Assembly (NCBI RefSeq): GCF_003115845.1
Contig: NZ_KZ819025.1
Location: forward strand, 309,641 to 364,995
Length of the DNA stretch: 55,355 nt
Reading direction: 5' to 3'
From: Brenneria roseae subsp. roseae
GTDB lineage: Bacteria; Pseudomonadota; Gammaproteobacteria; Enterobacterales; Enterobacteriaceae
Below are positions 44,357-55,352 of the stretch, in pieces (position 1 is the first letter of the stretch; each line of letters starts with the position of its first letter). The translations under genes were made by a program, and so were the position numbers. Under the pieces are notes generated by a model. The model ran no database searches. It had not been told where the DNA came from and was given only the letters and a program-made list of their open reading frames with translations.

Positions 44357-45424
44357 CTAAAACGTATCGGGTGCGGCAGTGATAAAGGATTGCTGCTGAG
44401 CTTCGACTGATAAACGTTGTTGAAGTTCAGTTGCTTGCTGGCGATTTTGGAACGGCCCCAGTTGAATGCGATAAAGCCCGCCGTTAGACGTCACGTTCCC
44501 TGTTACCTTGAAACGTTCGCTCAGGCTGCGCAGCCAGGTTTGGGCGCGCTGTTGATCGCTGAGTGCACCGACCTGGACGACATAACCACCACGAATGCCG
44601 GATGGCGCCGCCGGGGTTGCGGCGGCCGTCGATGGCGGCGGCGTGGTTTCGATAACGCCGGCGGGTAATGCGGAAGGCGCTCCCAGGAAGCCACCGGAAT
44701 GTGAGGATGTGCCACTTTGCGGCATCGTATCGTTTACCGGGGTTGTCAGGGCGCTATTGCTGATTGGTTGCGTCGCTGCGGTTGATGGCATCGTGTTTTC
44801 TTCCATCACTGGCGTGCCGAGACCGCTGGAATTGAAGCTGGGGCGATCGGGGAGCGCAAAGCTCTGTTTGGCGACGCGGGTGCCAATCGTTCCCGGGCCA
44901 GACAGCGTGCCGTCAGGTGCAACGTTGATAAAATCGACTTTGACCTTGGTGTTGTTGGAGATGTTCAGCCGATCGCCTGCGGCTTTGGAAAGATCGATGA
45001 TTCTGCCCGGCGTATAGGGGCCGCGGTCGTTGACTCTGACCACCAGGCGGCGGCCATTGCTCAGGTTGGTGACACGGACGTAACTGGGTAATGGCAGGGT
45101 GGGGTGTGCGGCAGTCAACGCGTTTGGATCAAACACTTCACCAATGGAGGTCTGATTACCGCTGGCCTCTTCGCCATACCAGGTCGCCAGACCGGTTTCA
45201 CTGAAATTCTGCGGGTCTTTGACGATCTTATACGTCTTGCCTTTAATGCTGTAGTCCTGCAACGTGCCCTGATTATAAGGTTCATAACGCGGCTCAACGC
45301 CACCGATCTCTTCCGTGGGGCCGTTGTAAACCGTCGTCACGGGCGGAGCGGGTTGCTGTTCCGTGACGGTACAGGCGGAAAGCACCAGAATCACGGCGCC
45401 GATCCAAAGCCAATCCTTACGCAT
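44357..45424 (-). CDS. rlpA: Septal lytic transglycosylase-like lipoprotein RlpA
   Basis: Outer-membrane lipoprotein with lipidated Cys18 in LVLSACTV, a double-psi beta-barrel domain (about 75-165, GLATWYGEEASGNQTSIGE and VRVNDRGPYTPGRIIDLS) and a C-terminal SPOR domain (about 275-350) that binds denuded septal glycan. A low-complexity Thr/Pro/Ala linker lies between. In Pseudomonas RlpA cleaves naked glycan; the E. coli homologue seems inactive. In the family the catalytic residues are near the RxNDRGP motif, which is intact here. It follows mrdB. Confidence 0.93.
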   Translation of the reverse strand: MRKDWLWIGAVILVLSACTVTEQQPAPPVTTVYNGPTEEIGGVEPRYEPYNQGTLQDYSIKGKTYKIVKDPQNFSETGLATWYGEEASGNQTSIGEVFDPNALTAAHPTLPLPSYVRVTNLSNGRRLVVRVNDRGPYTPGRIIDLSKAAGDRLNISNNTKVKVDFINVAPDGTLSGPGTIGTRVAKQSFALPDRPSFNSSGLGTPVMEENTMPSTAATQPISNSALTTPVNDTMPQSGTSSHSGGFLGAPSALPAGVIETTPPPSTAAATPAAPSGIRGGYVVQVGALSDQQRAQTWLRSLSERFKVTGNVTSNGGLYRIQLGPFQNRQQATELQQRLSVEAQQQSFITAAPDTF

Positions 45425-45438
45425 TGCTCACCTCGGTT

Positions 45439-46551
45439 TTATAAGTTCTTGGATAGCATTTTGCGGTGAGTATGTATCGACATAACGATACCAAATCCCG
45501 CCATGAGGACGATAAGTGCCGATCCCCCGTAACTCACCAGAGGTAAAGGCACGCCAACAACCGGCAGGATACCACTGACCATCCCGATATTGACGAAAAC
45601 GTAAACAAACAAAATTAACATCAGACCGCCAACCATGACCCGGCCAAATGAGGTCTGCGCGTTAGCGGCGATAACCAGCCCGCGCATAATGACAAACAGA
45701 TACATGGCGAGCAAAACCAATACGCCAATCAACCCCAGTTCTTCAGCCAATACCGCAAAGATAAAGTCGGTATGCCGTTCCGGCAAGAACTCTAACTGGG
45801 ATTGCGTGCCGTGTAGCCAGCCTTTGCCTGACAAACCGCCGGAACCAATGGCAATCTTCGACTGAATAATATGATAACCCGCGCCGAGTGGATCGCTCTC
45901 AGGATCGAGCAGCATCATGACCCGAGCTTGCTGGTAATCATGCATCAGAAAGAACCACAGTATGGGAATAAATGCGGCGAGCAACAAAACGGCGATACCA
46001 ATCAGGCGCCAGCTCATGCCCGCCAGAAAGAGGACAAACAGCCCGGACGCGGCGATCAGAATGGAGGTGCCAAGATCCGGCTGTGCGGCGACCAGCAGGG
46101 TCGGCGTGAAAATGAGCACCAGCGCAATACCCGTATTCTTGAGCGAAGGCGGGCACATATCGCGGTTGATAAACCGGGCGACCATCAATGGAACCGCAAT
46201 TTTTGCAATTTCCGATGGTTGAAAACGGATAAACCCCAGATCCAGCCAGCGTTGAGCGCCTTTACTGATTTGCCCAAAGATGTCGACCATCATCAGCAGA
46301 ATAACGCAGACCACATAAAGATAAGGCGCCCAGCCTTCATAAACCCGCGGAGGAATTTGCGCCATGATAATCATGACAACCAGTCCCAGCACAATTTGTA
46401 CGACCTTACGTTCCATCATCCCCACATCCTGTCCGCTGGCGCTCCACATGACGAACAGGCTGTAACCCAGCAGCGCCAGGATGCAGATCAGGAAGGGGAA
46501 GTCGATGTGGATTTTGGTCCAGATCGAGCCTTTTTGTTGGCTATCGGTCAT
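45439..46551 (-). CDS. mrdB: Peptidoglycan glycosyltransferase RodA (MrdB)
   Basis: 370-residue SEDS-family polymerase with ten membrane helices, which with PBP2 makes the glycan of the lateral wall. Signature segments are [20 protein letters not shown] near 115 and, in the large loop, [20 protein letters not shown] near 255 with its catalytic aspartate. The C-terminal [11 protein letters not shown] is also conserved. It lies 9 bp after mrdA in the elongation operon. Confidence 0.96.
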   Translation of the reverse strand: MTDSQQKGSIWTKIHIDFPFLICILALLGYSLFVMWSASGQDVGMMERKVVQIVLGLVVMIIMAQIPPRVYEGWAPYLYVVCVILLMMVDIFGQISKGAQRWLDLGFIRFQPSEIAKIAVPLMVARFINRDMCPPSLKNTGIALVLIFTPTLLVAAQPDLGTSILIAASGLFVLFLAGMSWRLIGIAVLLLAAFIPILWFFLMHDYQQARVMMLLDPESDPLGAGYHIIQSKIAIGSGGLSGKGWLHGTQSQLEFLPERHTDFIFAVLAEELGLIGVLVLLAMYLFVIMRGLVIAANAQTSFGRVMVGGLMLILFVYVFVNIGMVSGILPVVGVPLPLVSYGGSALIVLMAGFGIVMSIHTHRKMLSKNL

Positions 46552-46560
46552 GAATGTCTG

Positions 46561-48465
46561 TTACTCGCTTTCGCTGCCCGGCGGCGCGGGAGGCGCGCTC
46601 GGTAATTCAGTATTGTTATCACCTAACAGAATGTGATCAAGGATCTGCCGGGTGATCGTACCCACCGTGGGGCCTGCGCCGCCATTTTCCAGAATAATCG
46701 ACATCGCGACCTTGGGGTTACTATAAGGCGCGAAGGCGACCATCAGCTTATGGTCACGCAAATGTTCCGCAATTTTTTGTGCATTGTAGGTTTCGTTCTC
46801 TTTCAGGCCGAAAACTTGCGCGGTACCGGATTTAGCCGCAATTTTGTAAGGCGCATCGTCAAAACTTTTATGGGCGGTGCCGTTAGGACGGTTTGCGACA
46901 CCATACATGCCGTCTTTGGCTATTTCCCAGAAACCAGAGTGAATATCGCCAATCTGTTGATGCTCTGTCTGGCGGAACGGCACGATCACGCCGTTTTCGC
47001 GGGTACTGTAGAGCAGGTGTGGCGTTTTGACCTGGCCATCATTGATCAGCGTGGTCAGCGCTTTGTTCATCTGTATCGGCGTTGCCGTCCAATAACCTTG
47101 CCCGATTCCCACCGGAATAGTGTCACCCTGATACCAGGGCTTTTTGAATCGCCGGAGCTTCCATTCCCGCGTCGGCATGTTGCCTGAGCTTTCTTCGGAA
47201 ATGTCGATGCCGGTTTTTTCGCCGTAGCCAAATTTATTCATCCACTCGGCCAGACGATCGATACCCATGTCATAGGCAACCTGGTAGAAAAACGTATCCG
47301 CCGATTCTTCCAGTGACTTGGTCAGGTTAAGGCGGCCATGTCCCCATTTTTTCCAGTCGCGAAAGCGTTTTTCTGATCCCGGCAACTGCCACCAGCCGGG
47401 ATCGAACAGCGTCGTGTTGGTCGTAATGACACCGGCTGTCAACGCGGAAACCGCAATATAGGGTTTTACCGTTGAAGCCGGAGGATAAATGCCCTGTGTC
47501 GCCCGATTGATGAGCGGGCGATTGGGATCGTTGCGTAACTGATTATAGTCTTTGCTGGAGATACCATCGACGAACAGGTTGGGATCATAGCTGGGCGTGG
47601 AGACCATCGCCAGGATGCCGCCATCGCGCGGATCGGTGACGATAACGGCGGCGCGACTGCCTTCCAGCAGTTTCTCGATGTATATTTGCAGGCTTAGATC
47701 CAACGTCAGGTAGATATCTCTTCCCGCCTGAGGCGGCTGTTCGTGCAATTGCCGGATAACGCGGCCGCGGTTATTGACCTCGACTTCCTCGTAACCGGGC
47801 TTCCCGTGCAGTAAATCCTCATAATGGCGTTCGATACCCAGCTTGCCGATATCATGCGTCGCGGCGTAATCCGCGAGCTTTTCTTCTTTGTTTAGCCGCT
47901 CGACATCTTTGTCATTGATTTTCGAAACATAGCCGATGACGTGTGTGAGCGCGGAACCATAGGGGTAATAGCGACGCTGATAGCCTTTGACCTCAACGCC
48001 GGGAAAACGGTATTGGTTGACGGAGAAACGGGCGACCTGCAAATCGCTTAACGCGGTTTTGACCGGAATCGAGGTAAAACGGCGTGAACGTTTACGCTCT
48101 TTTTCAAAACTTTCCAGTTCGTCGTCAGTCAAATCGATAATGGGTTTTAGCGCATCCAGCGTAGCCTGCAGGTTTTCCACTTTTTCCGGCACCAGTTCCA
48201 ACTGATAAATGGTCCGGTTCAGCGCCAGCGGAATACCATTGCGGTCGTAGATAATGCCGCGACTGGGAGCGATAGGCACCAGCTTGATGCGGTTTTCATT
48301 GGAGCGAGTACGGTAGTCATCGACACGTAAAACCTGCAGATGATAAAGATTGGCGATCAACACGCCGGTGAGCAGTAAAATGCCCAAAAACGCCACTAAA
48401 GCGCGACGCACGAACAGGGCGGACTCAGCCGTATAATCACGAAAGGGCTTACGTTCTATTTTCAT
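46561..48465 (-). CDS. mrdA: Penicillin-binding protein 2 (MrdA)
   Basis: 634-residue class B PBP, the transpeptidase of the elongasome. An N-terminal membrane anchor (about 20-42) precedes the pedestal domain (60-220) and transpeptidase domain. The nucleophile is Ser331 in ASTVKPYIA, with SAD in EESADTFFYQ and KSGTAQ near 545. The target of mecillinam in E. coli. rlmH lies 35 bp upstream on the same strand, rodA just downstream. Confidence 0.96.
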   Translation of the reverse strand: MKIERKPFRDYTAESALFVRRALVAFLGILLLTGVLIANLYHLQVLRVDDYRTRSNENRIKLVPIAPSRGIIYDRNGIPLALNRTIYQLELVPEKVENLQATLDALKPIIDLTDDELESFEKERKRSRRFTSIPVKTALSDLQVARFSVNQYRFPGVEVKGYQRRYYPYGSALTHVIGYVSKINDKDVERLNKEEKLADYAATHDIGKLGIERHYEDLLHGKPGYEEVEVNNRGRVIRQLHEQPPQAGRDIYLTLDLSLQIYIEKLLEGSRAAVIVTDPRDGGILAMVSTPSYDPNLFVDGISSKDYNQLRNDPNRPLINRATQGIYPPASTVKPYIAVSALTAGVITTNTTLFDPGWWQLPGSEKRFRDWKKWGHGRLNLTKSLEESADTFFYQVAYDMGIDRLAEWMNKFGYGEKTGIDISEESSGNMPTREWKLRRFKKPWYQGDTIPVGIGQGYWTATPIQMNKALTTLINDGQVKTPHLLYSTRENGVIVPFRQTEHQQIGDIHSGFWEIAKDGMYGVANRPNGTAHKSFDDAPYKIAAKSGTAQVFGLKENETYNAQKIAEHLRDHKLMVAFAPYSNPKVAMSIILENGGAGPTVGTITRQILDHILLGDNNTELPSAPPAPPGSESE

Positions 48466-48500
48466 CCAGCGATTTATTTCACGTGTTTCATCGTATCGCC

Positions 48501-48971
48501 TTACTCCCGATGGTAAGGATGATTAGTGGTAATACTCCAGGCCCGGTACAAGCTTTCCGCAACCAGTACGCGCACCAGCGGATGAGGCAGAGTTAACGGC
48601 GAGAGCGACCAGCTTTGCTCTGCGGCGGCTTTACATTCAGGCGCCAGCCCTTCCGGACCGCCGATAAGCAGGCTGACGTCGCGTCCATCCTGTTTCCAGC
48701 GCTCCAACTGTTGCGCCAGCTGAGGGGTTTCCCATGGCGTACCGGGAATATCGAGCGTGACAATTCGATTGCCTTTACCCACGGCAGCCAGCATTTGCTC
48801 GCCTTCCCGCTCAAGAATGCGCTTGATATCGGCATTTTTTCCCCGTTTACCCGCAGGGATTTCGATGAGCTCGAACGGCATATCCTTGGGGAAGCGGCGC
48901 AGGTAATCCATAAAACCGATCTGCACCCAGTCAGGCATTTTGGTGCCAACGGCAACCAGTTGCAGTCTCAT
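48501..48971 (-). CDS. rlmH: 23S rRNA pseudouridine-1915 N3-methyltransferase RlmH
   Basis: 156-residue SPOUT methyltransferase that methylates pseudouridine 1915 in helix 69 of 23S rRNA on complete ribosomes. The SAM knot is formed by [15 protein letters not shown] and the C-terminal [20 protein letters not shown], ending HPYHRE as in all close relatives. It follows rsfS by 1 bp, so both ribosome-linked genes share a transcript with mrdA and mrdB. Confidence 0.96.
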   Translation of the reverse strand: MRLQLVAVGTKMPDWVQIGFMDYLRRFPKDMPFELIEIPAGKRGKNADIKRILEREGEQMLAAVGKGNRIVTLDIPGTPWETPQLAQQLERWKQDGRDVSLLIGGPEGLAPECKAAAEQSWSLSPLTLPHPLVRVLVAESLYRAWSITTNHPYHRE

Positions 48972-48972
48972 G

Positions 48973-49290
48973 CTAGCCCCACAGTTTTTCCAGTTCGTAT
49001 AACTGGCGGCTTTCTTCTTGCATCACATGCACAATAACATCACCCAGATCGACAACGACCCAGTCGGAAACATTTTCGCCTTCCACGCCAAATGGAATCA
49101 ATCCGGCAGCCCGTGAAGACTGAACCACATGGTCGGCAATAGAAGCGACGTGGCGGGTGGATGTTCCGGTGCAGATGACCATATAGTCGGTGATGCTGGA
49201 TTTACCCTGTACATCTAAGGTCACGATGTCCTGACCTTTTAAATCGTCTATCTTGTCAATTACGAATTCTTGGAGTGCTTGACCTTGCAA
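48973..49290 (-). CDS. rsfS: Ribosomal silencing factor RsfS, probable TTG start
   Basis: 105-residue protein that binds L14 on free large subunits and blocks subunit joining in stationary phase. Core segments are [20 protein letters not shown] and [23 protein letters not shown] at 49290 is preferred because GAGGGGG stands 6 nt before it and the protein then begins [10 protein letters not shown] and has the E. coli length. An ATG eight codons upstream (49314) lacks such a site. E. coli cobC, which follows next upstream, is absent. Confidence 0.92.
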   Translation of the reverse strand: MQGQALQEFVIDKIDDLKGQDIVTLDVQGKSSITDYMVICTGTSTRHVASIADHVVQSSRAAGLIPFGVEGENVSDWVVVDLGDVIVHVMQEESRQLYELEKLWG

Positions 49291-49496
49291 AGGTTCCCCC
49301 TCGGTTACCGACATCCGATATTGATGGATGACTTATGGCACTGAAATAGTATGGAAAGACCGTTTTTGGCTGCCTGATCGCAGAGGATTATCGGTTTTTC
49401 CCTGTGATTGAAACCAGCGGCGGAGTATATCACGCACTTCTGGCGAGTGGTATAAAGCCTGTCGGCTATGGAACCCGAATCGTGCAAAAACGCCGG

Positions 49497-50153
49497 TTAC
49501 CGATATAGCCCGTGTTCATCGATATAACGAAGTACGGCAGGCGGCAGCCAATCGTGGCAATCGAGACCCGCCTGACGCCGTTGCCGTATTTCCGTTGCTG
49601 AAATAGTAACCAATGGCGTGTCGGCTAGAAAGATCCGTCCGTGCGTTTGTTGGTGCAGCAACTGTGGGTCTTTTATGAGATGGGATTCCAGCCATTGCTG
49701 AAGTTCGGGCGTGGCAAGCGTCGAGCGATAGCCGGGACGCGCGCAGACCAACAGATGGCAGACGCTGAGAATATCCTGCCAGCGGTGCCATTGATGCAGC
49801 GTCAGCAGCGAATCCTGTCCGATAATAAATGCCAGCGGGGTGTCCATTCCTTTCTCTGTGCGCAGGGCCTCTAACGTATCGATGGTATAGGACGGTTTCT
49901 GACGCTGTAATTCCCGGTCATCAACGGTAAACAGCGCGTTATCTTCCGCCACCAGCTGAACCATGCGCAGCCGTTGTTGCGGGCTGGCTTCGGGCTGCGG
50001 ACGATGTGGTGGAACATTGTTGGGGAGTAAAACGATCTGGCTTAATCCAACAAGACTTGCCAGCGCGGTTACGGGGGTCAGGTGCCCGTAGTGAATAGGA
50101 TCGAAAGTCCCACCAAAAAATGCGGTCAGCGGAGCGTGCTCTGCTTTTTTCAT
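49497..50153 (-). CDS. nadD: Nicotinate-mononucleotide adenylyltransferase NadD
   Basis: 218-residue nucleotidyltransferase that adenylates NaMN to deamido-NAD in NAD synthesis. The ATP-binding [12 protein letters not shown] and C-terminal [11 protein letters not shown] (ISTTxxR-type) motifs are intact, with [13 protein letters not shown] in the middle. The start [15 protein letters not shown] at 50153 fits the E. coli N-terminus; its ribosome site is weak. The frame stays open for 67 codons upstream into holA, but that part is unlike NadD. The 122-bp gap after holA is longer than in E. coli. Confidence 0.93.
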   Translation of the reverse strand: MKKAEHAPLTAFFGGTFDPIHYGHLTPVTALASLVGLSQIVLLPNNVPPHRPQPEASPQQRLRMVQLVAEDNALFTVDDRELQRQKPSYTIDTLEALRTEKGMDTPLAFIIGQDSLLTLHQWHRWQDILSVCHLLVCARPGYRSTLATPELQQWLESHLIKDPQLLHQQTHGRIFLADTPLVTISATEIRQRRQAGLDCHDWLPPAVLRYIDEHGLYR

Positions 50154-50275
50154 CACATCAGGCTCAGACGTTGTTATCAAATCAGATGGCGTGGTCAAAC
50201 TGGCTAACCTCTGGCTGGTATGATGGTTATTATGAAGCGCCGGGATTCCGGTATAGGCATCTCTGGTAAACAGGA

Positions 50276-51313
50276 TTATGCGATCGGCAACATCAGGCTT
50301 TCCGGCAGGTTTTTGCCGCATAGTATCATGGCGAGCGTTTCCAACTCTGTCCATACCGACTGACCATAGTTCTGCTTTAGTGTAATTTCCAGTTGCGCCA
50401 GCAAACGGATTGCCTGCTGTAACTGCTGCAACGTCAATCGCTGTAGGGCCTGCGTTAAGAGATCCCGGCGGTTCTGCCAGACTTTATGCTGGTCAAATAA
50501 GCTGCGCAGCGGCGCTTTCGCCATCTGCCGTTTCAACGTCAATAGCAGAAGCAGTTCACGTTGCAGGGTTCGCAAGAGAATAACGGGCTCGCAGTCTTCC
50601 TGACGGAGCTGATGCAATATGTGCAGGGCGCGTTTGCCCTTGCCCGCCAGCAATGCATCCAGCCAGTGAAAAGGGGTAAAATGGGCGGCATCGCTGACAG
50701 CCTCTTCCACGCGGGGCAGCGTGAGCTTGCCATCCGGATAAAGTAAAGCCAGACGCTCCAGCGCTTGCGATAAAGCAAGCAAATTTCCCTCATAGCAATA
50801 ACAAATCAGCTGACTGGCCGGTTCATCCAGTTCCAGCTTCATGGATTTGGCGCGCAGGGCAACCCAACGGGGCAGTTGCGCTTGCTCGGGAGTCAGGCAG
50901 TTAACGTACACGCTGTTTTTCGATAACGCTTTGAACCAGGCGCTGTTTTCCTGCGCTTTGGTCAGCTTGTGACCGCGCAGCATCAGTAGAATATCCGGGT
51001 GCAATAATTCAGACAGCTTGACCAGGTTTTCAGCCATGGCGGCATTCGGCCCATTTTCCGGCAGGATGAGTAACAGCGTCTGGCGGGATGCGAACAGGCT
51101 GAGCGCCTGACAGGTGCTGAAAATGGCGTCCCAGTCGGTGTGAATATCCAGTGAAAAGCTAAAGTGCTCGCTGAATTCCTGTTGCTGAGCGGTGCGTCGG
51201 ATGCTATCCAGACTCTCTTGCAGGAGAAGCGGTTCTGTACCGAAGATCAGATAACAGGCGCGCAGCCCCTCATGGAGTTGCGCGGCGAGTTGTTCCGGGT
51301 AGAGCCGAATCAT
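50276..51313 (-). CDS. holA: DNA polymerase III delta subunit HolA
   Basis: 345-residue AAA+-like subunit of the clamp loader that opens the beta ring. It starts [20 protein letters not shown], has the beta-interacting element near SLFAS (residues 70-75), the segment [16 protein letters not shown] near 22, and the C-terminal collar domain from about 210. E. coli HolA has 343 residues. It overlaps the end of lptE by 4 bp (ATGA), implying coupled translation. Confidence 0.95.
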   Translation of the reverse strand: MIRLYPEQLAAQLHEGLRACYLIFGTEPLLLQESLDSIRRTAQQQEFSEHFSFSLDIHTDWDAIFSTCQALSLFASRQTLLLILPENGPNAAMAENLVKLSELLHPDILLMLRGHKLTKAQENSAWFKALSKNSVYVNCLTPEQAQLPRWVALRAKSMKLELDEPASQLICYCYEGNLLALSQALERLALLYPDGKLTLPRVEEAVSDAAHFTPFHWLDALLAGKGKRALHILHQLRQEDCEPVILLRTLQRELLLLLTLKRQMAKAPLRSLFDQHKVWQNRRDLLTQALQRLTLQQLQQAIRLLAQLEITLKQNYGQSVWTELETLAMILCGKNLPESLMLPIA

Positions 51314-51864
51314 GAGCTAACGGGGGAGGTGACAGCAGCAGCCTGTTGCTGCCTGTTTTTGACTTCCTGACTGCCGTTGATGGTCAGTAATTTACGCACC
51401 AACTGCTGAGCCGCCTGCGTACGCATTTCCTGGCGCACAATATCCTGCTCGGCATCTTTGGCCAGCGCGGTCAGCGGGTTGTCAAAAAACGTGCGGAACA
51501 CCGTCACACTGAGCGGATAAATGTCTTCACCCGGCATCAGCACCTGGGCACGCAGCGTCAGTACCATCTGATACTCAGCGGTTTTGCCGTCCTGAAAAAT
51601 TGAAACGGTATCTTTTGTTTCAGATGCGCTCAGGATACGCAGGGAAGGAATATCCTGCCGCGTCGCATCGTCGACGATTGTTACGTCGCTAAGGCGTAGC
51701 TGTTCACGTACCGAACGGGTCATCGGGCCATAGGGATCACTACTGTCCAGCACCAGTGTCTGTAGCTGCGCGGGCACTTGTGTCGTACCGCGCAGATGAA
51801 AACCGCAGCCAGCGGTGATTAACACCGCCAGCCCCAGCAACAACGTGAATAAACGATGTCGCAC
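51310..51864 (-). CDS. lptE: LPS assembly lipoprotein LptE
   Basis: 184-residue outer-membrane lipoprotein that plugs the LptD barrel and helps place LPS in the outer leaflet. Lipidated Cys20 lies in [11 protein letters not shown]. The mature part begins [20 protein letters not shown], typical of LptE, and ends in a poorly conserved Ala/Gln-rich tail. E. coli LptE has 193 residues. It lies 14 bp after leuS with ribosome site AAGGAGG. Confidence 0.95.
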   Translation of the reverse strand: MRHRLFTLLLGLAVLITAGCGFHLRGTTQVPAQLQTLVLDSSDPYGPMTRSVREQLRLSDVTIVDDATRQDIPSLRILSASETKDTVSIFQDGKTAEYQMVLTLRAQVLMPGEDIYPLSVTVFRTFFDNPLTALAKDAEQDIVRQEMRTQAAQQLVRKLLTINGSQEVKNRQQQAAAVTSPVSS

Positions 51865-51878
51865 AGTTCCTCCTTGCC

Positions 51879-54461
51879 TTAACCCACAACCAGGTTAAGC
51901 AGTTTGCCAGGGACATAAATCACTTTACGTACAGTGACGCCGTCCAGGTATTTCGCTACCAGTGGTTCCTGAGCAGCGCGTTCACGAACCTGATCTTCAC
52001 TGGCGTCAGCCGCAACGGTGATTTTACCACGGACTTTACCGTTCACCTGAACGACGACCAGTTTGGAATCTTCTACCATTGCCTGTTCGTCCGCCACCGG
52101 CCACGGCGCCGTATCAATATTGCCTTCGCCCTGCAATGCCTGCCACAGTACAAAGCAGACATGTGGTGTGAACGGATACAGCATCCGAACAACGGCCAGC
52201 AAGGCTTCCTGCGTCAGGGCGCGATCCTGATCGCTATCCTGCGGCGCTTTGGCGAGTTTGTTCATCAGTTCCATAATGGCGGCGATCGCAGTATTGAAAG
52301 TCTGGCGACGACCGATATCATCCGTCACTTTGGCGATGGTTTTATGCAGATCGCGACGCAGTGATTTCTGATCTTCCGTCAGGGTAGTCACATCCAGCGG
52401 CTGGGTAGCCCCTTTCTCCGTATGATCGAAAGCCTGTTTCCAGACGCGCTTCAGGAAGCGGTTGGCGCCTTCAACGCCCGACTCTTGCCATTCCAGCGTC
52501 ATTTCGGCCGGTGAGGCAAACATCATAAACAGACGAACGGTATCCGCACCATATTTCTCAACCATGACCTGTGGATCGATGCCGTTGTTTTTGGACTTCG
52601 ACATTTTACTCATGCCGGCGTAAATCACTTCGCGGCCTTGGTTGTCGGTCGCCTTGACGATACGGCCTTTTTCATCACGCTCAACGGTGACATCAATAGG
52701 GGAAACCCAGATGCGTTCGCCATTAGCGCCCACGTAGTAGAAGGCGTCCGCCAGTACCATACCTTGACACAACAGGCGCTTAGCCGGTTCGTCGGAGGTC
52801 ACCAGGCCCGCATCGCGCATCAACTTGTGGAAGAAACGGAAATACATCAGGTGCATGATGGCATGTTCAATACCACCGACGTATTGGTCGACAGGAAGCC
52901 AATAGTTAGCCGCGGCCGGATCCAGCATCCCCTGATCGTACTGCGGACAGGTGTAACGCGCGTAGTACCAGGAAGACTCCATAAAGGTGTCGAAGGTATC
53001 GGTTTCACGTAGCGCCGGCTGACCATTCACGGTGGTTTTGGCCCACTCCGGGTTGGATTTCAGTGGGCTGGTGATACCGTCCATAACCACATCTTCCGGC
53101 AGCACGACCGGTAATTGATCTTCCGGCGTTGGGATAACGGTGCCATCTTCCAATGTCACCATCGGGATGGGCGCGCCCCAGTAGCGCTGGCGGGAAACGC
53201 CCCAATCACGCAGACGATAGTTAACTTTACGCTCGCCAATCCCTAATGAAACCAGTTTGTCGGCAATCGCGTTGAAGGCCGCTTCAAAATCCAGACCGTC
53301 AAATTCACCAGAGTTAAACAAACGACCTTTTTCCGTCATCGCCTGAGCGGACAGATCCGGTTCGCTGCCGTCACTGTTCAGAATGACCGGTTTGATCAAC
53401 AGATTATATTTATTGGCAAATTCCCAGTCGCGCTGGTCATGGCCGGGAACGGCCATCACGGCACCGGTGCCATAATCCATCAGAACAAAATTTGCCGCCC
53501 AGATCGCGACTTTCTCGCCGTTAAGCGGATGAATGGCATACAGGCCGGTGGCCATGCCTTTTTTCTCCATCGTCGCCATATCGGCTTCCGCCACTTTGGT
53601 ATTACGGCATTCGGCAATGAAGTCGGCCAACGCGGGGTTGTTCGCCGAAGCTTGCAGCGCCAGAGGGTGGCCGGCGGCAACGGCAACGTATGTCACGCCC
53701 ATGAAGGTATCGGGGCGGGTCGTATAGACGCTCAGCTTCTCTTGGCTATCGGCTACGTCAAAGGTGATTTCCACGCCTTCAGAACGGCCAATCCAGTTGC
53801 GCTGCATGGTTTTGACTTGTTCAGGCCAGCTTTCCAGCGTATCCAGATCGTTCAGCAATTGATCGGCATAGTCGGTAATTTTGATGAACCATTGTGGGAT
53901 TTCTTTGCGTTCGACTTTGGTGTCGCAACGCCAGCAGCAACCGTCAATCACCTGTTCATTCGCCAGAACCGTCTGATCGTTCGGGCACCAGTTCACGGCG
54001 GAGGTCTTTTTATAAACCAGACCTTTTTCGTACAGTTTGGTGAAGAACCACTGTTCCCAACGGTAATAATCAGGCTTACAGGTAGCGACTTCACGATCCC
54101 AGTCGTAGCCGAAACCCAGCAATTTCAGCTGGTTTTTCATGTATTCAATATTGGCGTAAGTCCACGGTGCTGGCGCGGTGTTGTTTTTAACGGCGGCGCC
54201 TTCAGCCGGCAGACCAAAGGCATCCCAGCCAATCGGTTGCAGGACGTTTTTACCCAGCATGCGCTGATAACGAGAAATCACATCGCCAATCGTATAGTTA
54301 CGAACGTGTCCCATGTGTAGACGGCCAGAAGGGTAGGGCAGCATGGAAAGGCAGTAGTATTTTTCCTTGCCAGGTTCTTCGGTCACTTTGAATGTCTGCG
54401 TCTCTTGCCAGTGAAGCTGGACGTGCGCTTCTATCTCTTCTGGGCGGTATTGCTCTTGCAT
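51879..54461 (-). CDS. leuS: Leucyl-tRNA synthetase LeuS
   Basis: 860-residue class Ia synthetase, the E. coli length. The HIGH-type motif is [15 protein letters not shown] near 42-56, the zinc segment [11 protein letters not shown]...CCWRCD follows near 160, the CP1 editing domain spans about 225-415, and the second ATP motif [11 protein letters not shown] lies near 617. The C-terminal tRNA-binding domain ends [14 protein letters not shown]. It heads the leuS-lptE-holA-nadD transcript and is divergent from ybeL. Confidence 0.97.
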   Translation of the reverse strand: MQEQYRPEEIEAHVQLHWQETQTFKVTEEPGKEKYYCLSMLPYPSGRLHMGHVRNYTIGDVISRYQRMLGKNVLQPIGWDAFGLPAEGAAVKNNTAPAPWTYANIEYMKNQLKLLGFGYDWDREVATCKPDYYRWEQWFFTKLYEKGLVYKKTSAVNWCPNDQTVLANEQVIDGCCWRCDTKVERKEIPQWFIKITDYADQLLNDLDTLESWPEQVKTMQRNWIGRSEGVEITFDVADSQEKLSVYTTRPDTFMGVTYVAVAAGHPLALQASANNPALADFIAECRNTKVAEADMATMEKKGMATGLYAIHPLNGEKVAIWAANFVLMDYGTGAVMAVPGHDQRDWEFANKYNLLIKPVILNSDGSEPDLSAQAMTEKGRLFNSGEFDGLDFEAAFNAIADKLVSLGIGERKVNYRLRDWGVSRQRYWGAPIPMVTLEDGTVIPTPEDQLPVVLPEDVVMDGITSPLKSNPEWAKTTVNGQPALRETDTFDTFMESSWYYARYTCPQYDQGMLDPAAANYWLPVDQYVGGIEHAIMHLMYFRFFHKLMRDAGLVTSDEPAKRLLCQGMVLADAFYYVGANGERIWVSPIDVTVERDEKGRIVKATDNQGREVIYAGMSKMSKSKNNGIDPQVMVEKYGADTVRLFMMFASPAEMTLEWQESGVEGANRFLKRVWKQAFDHTEKGATQPLDVTTLTEDQKSLRRDLHKTIAKVTDDIGRRQTFNTAIAAIMELMNKLAKAPQDSDQDRALTQEALLAVVRMLYPFTPHVCFVLWQALQGEGNIDTAPWPVADEQAMVEDSKLVVVQVNGKVRGKITVAADASEDQVRERAAQEPLVAKYLDGVTVRKVIYVPGKLLNLVVG

Positions 54462-54769
54462 GGCTGCCAGGGGTCCTATTTAGTGAAGAATAGCTACGCC
54501 AGTAGCGTACTCTGATTCATAACAACAGATCCGCATAGCATAGCTGATAAGCGACAGGGGCAACAACACCCTGTATTCGCCTGGGGAAGATTTCTATGCT
54601 TTCTGCTGAAAGTGCGGAGAAATTGAGCAAATATGCGCCCCGTCACCCGTGTTGAAGAAAAAATAGTCTAAAATAGAGGGAGATAGGGGAGATTGGCTTG
54701 AAGTGGCGTGACTCAGACGTTGAGAATCCATAATTTATCGCGTTTCAATCAGACGATTCAGGAGGAAGC
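54462..54769. other. leuS-ybeL divergent intergenic region
   Basis: About 310 bp without a gene. It must contain the promoters of both genes. The ybeL side has an A-rich stretch (54650-54690) and the ribosome site AGGAGG at 54761. No hexamer pair was convincing. Confidence 0.4.
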
Positions 54770-55252
54770 ATGAACAAAGTAGCCCGCTATTATCGCGAGT
54801 TAATGGCTTCAGTGACAGCACGGCTGAATAATGGGGAACGGGATATTGATGAATTGGTGCAAAGTGCCCGCAAGACGTTGCAGGAAAGTTCTGAACTGAC
54901 GCAAAAAGAAATCGAACAGGTTATTCAGGCGGTTCAACGGGATTTGGGGGAGTTTGCGCTCAGCTACAGTGAAAGTCAGGATGAGTTTGCCGACAGCGTG
55001 TTTATGCGGGTCATTAAAGAGAGCCTGTGGCAAGAGTTGGTGGACATTACGGATAAAACCCAGTTGGAGTGGCGTCAGATCTTCAAGGATGTGAACAATC
55101 ACGGTGTTTACCACAGCGGTGAAGTCGTGGGGCTGGGGAATCTGGTTTGCGAGAAATGCCATCACCATATTGCGTTTTATACGCCGGAGATTCTGCCTCT
55201 CTGTCCAAAATGCTCACACGATCTGTTTCATCGACAGCCATTTCAGCCATAA
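54770..55252 (+). CDS. ybeL: Zinc-ribbon protein YbeL (DUF1451)
   Basis: 160-residue cytosolic protein, same length as E. coli YbeL. The first 100 residues are charged helices with coiled-coil character; a C-terminal zinc ribbon is formed by CEKCHHHI and CPKCSHDLF near 125-150. The middle segment SVFMRVIKESLWQELVDITD is strongly conserved. Function unknown. Two hairpins follow. Confidence 0.93.
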   Translation: MNKVARYYRELMASVTARLNNGERDIDELVQSARKTLQESSELTQKEIEQVIQAVQRDLGEFALSYSESQDEFADSVFMRVIKESLWQELVDITDKTQLEWRQIFKDVNNHGVYHSGEVVGLGNLVCEKCHHHIAFYTPEILPLCPKCSHDLFHRQPFQP

Positions 55253-55283
55253 CAATCCGATCGATCGTGAAAACCTAAAAATA

Positions 55284-55311
55284 AGAAAGCGCGCCGTAAG
55301 GCACGCTTTCT
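55284..55311 (+). terminator. Terminator of ybeL
   Basis: AGAAAGCG-C-GCC pairs with GGC-A-CGCTTTCT around GTAA. The T-run is inside the arm. Confidence 0.7.
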
Positions 55312-55324
55312 GCAGATTGATGAC

Positions 55325-55352
55325 AAAGTCCTGGCCTGCCGGCCAGGACTTT
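55325..55352. terminator. Second strong hairpin at the window end
   Basis: AAAGTCCTGGCC (55325-55336) pairs perfectly with GGCCAGGACTTT (55341-55352) around TGCC. It may terminate the next gene, outside the window, or serve both directions. Confidence 0.65.

Noticed and set aside
45871-46605. 244-codon frame opposite rodA
   Set aside because: Composition is that of an antisense shadow of a hydrophobic protein, and rodA is complete.
53439-54320. 293-codon frame opposite leuS
   Set aside because: leuS is complete in the other direction; the frame has no motif or start signal.
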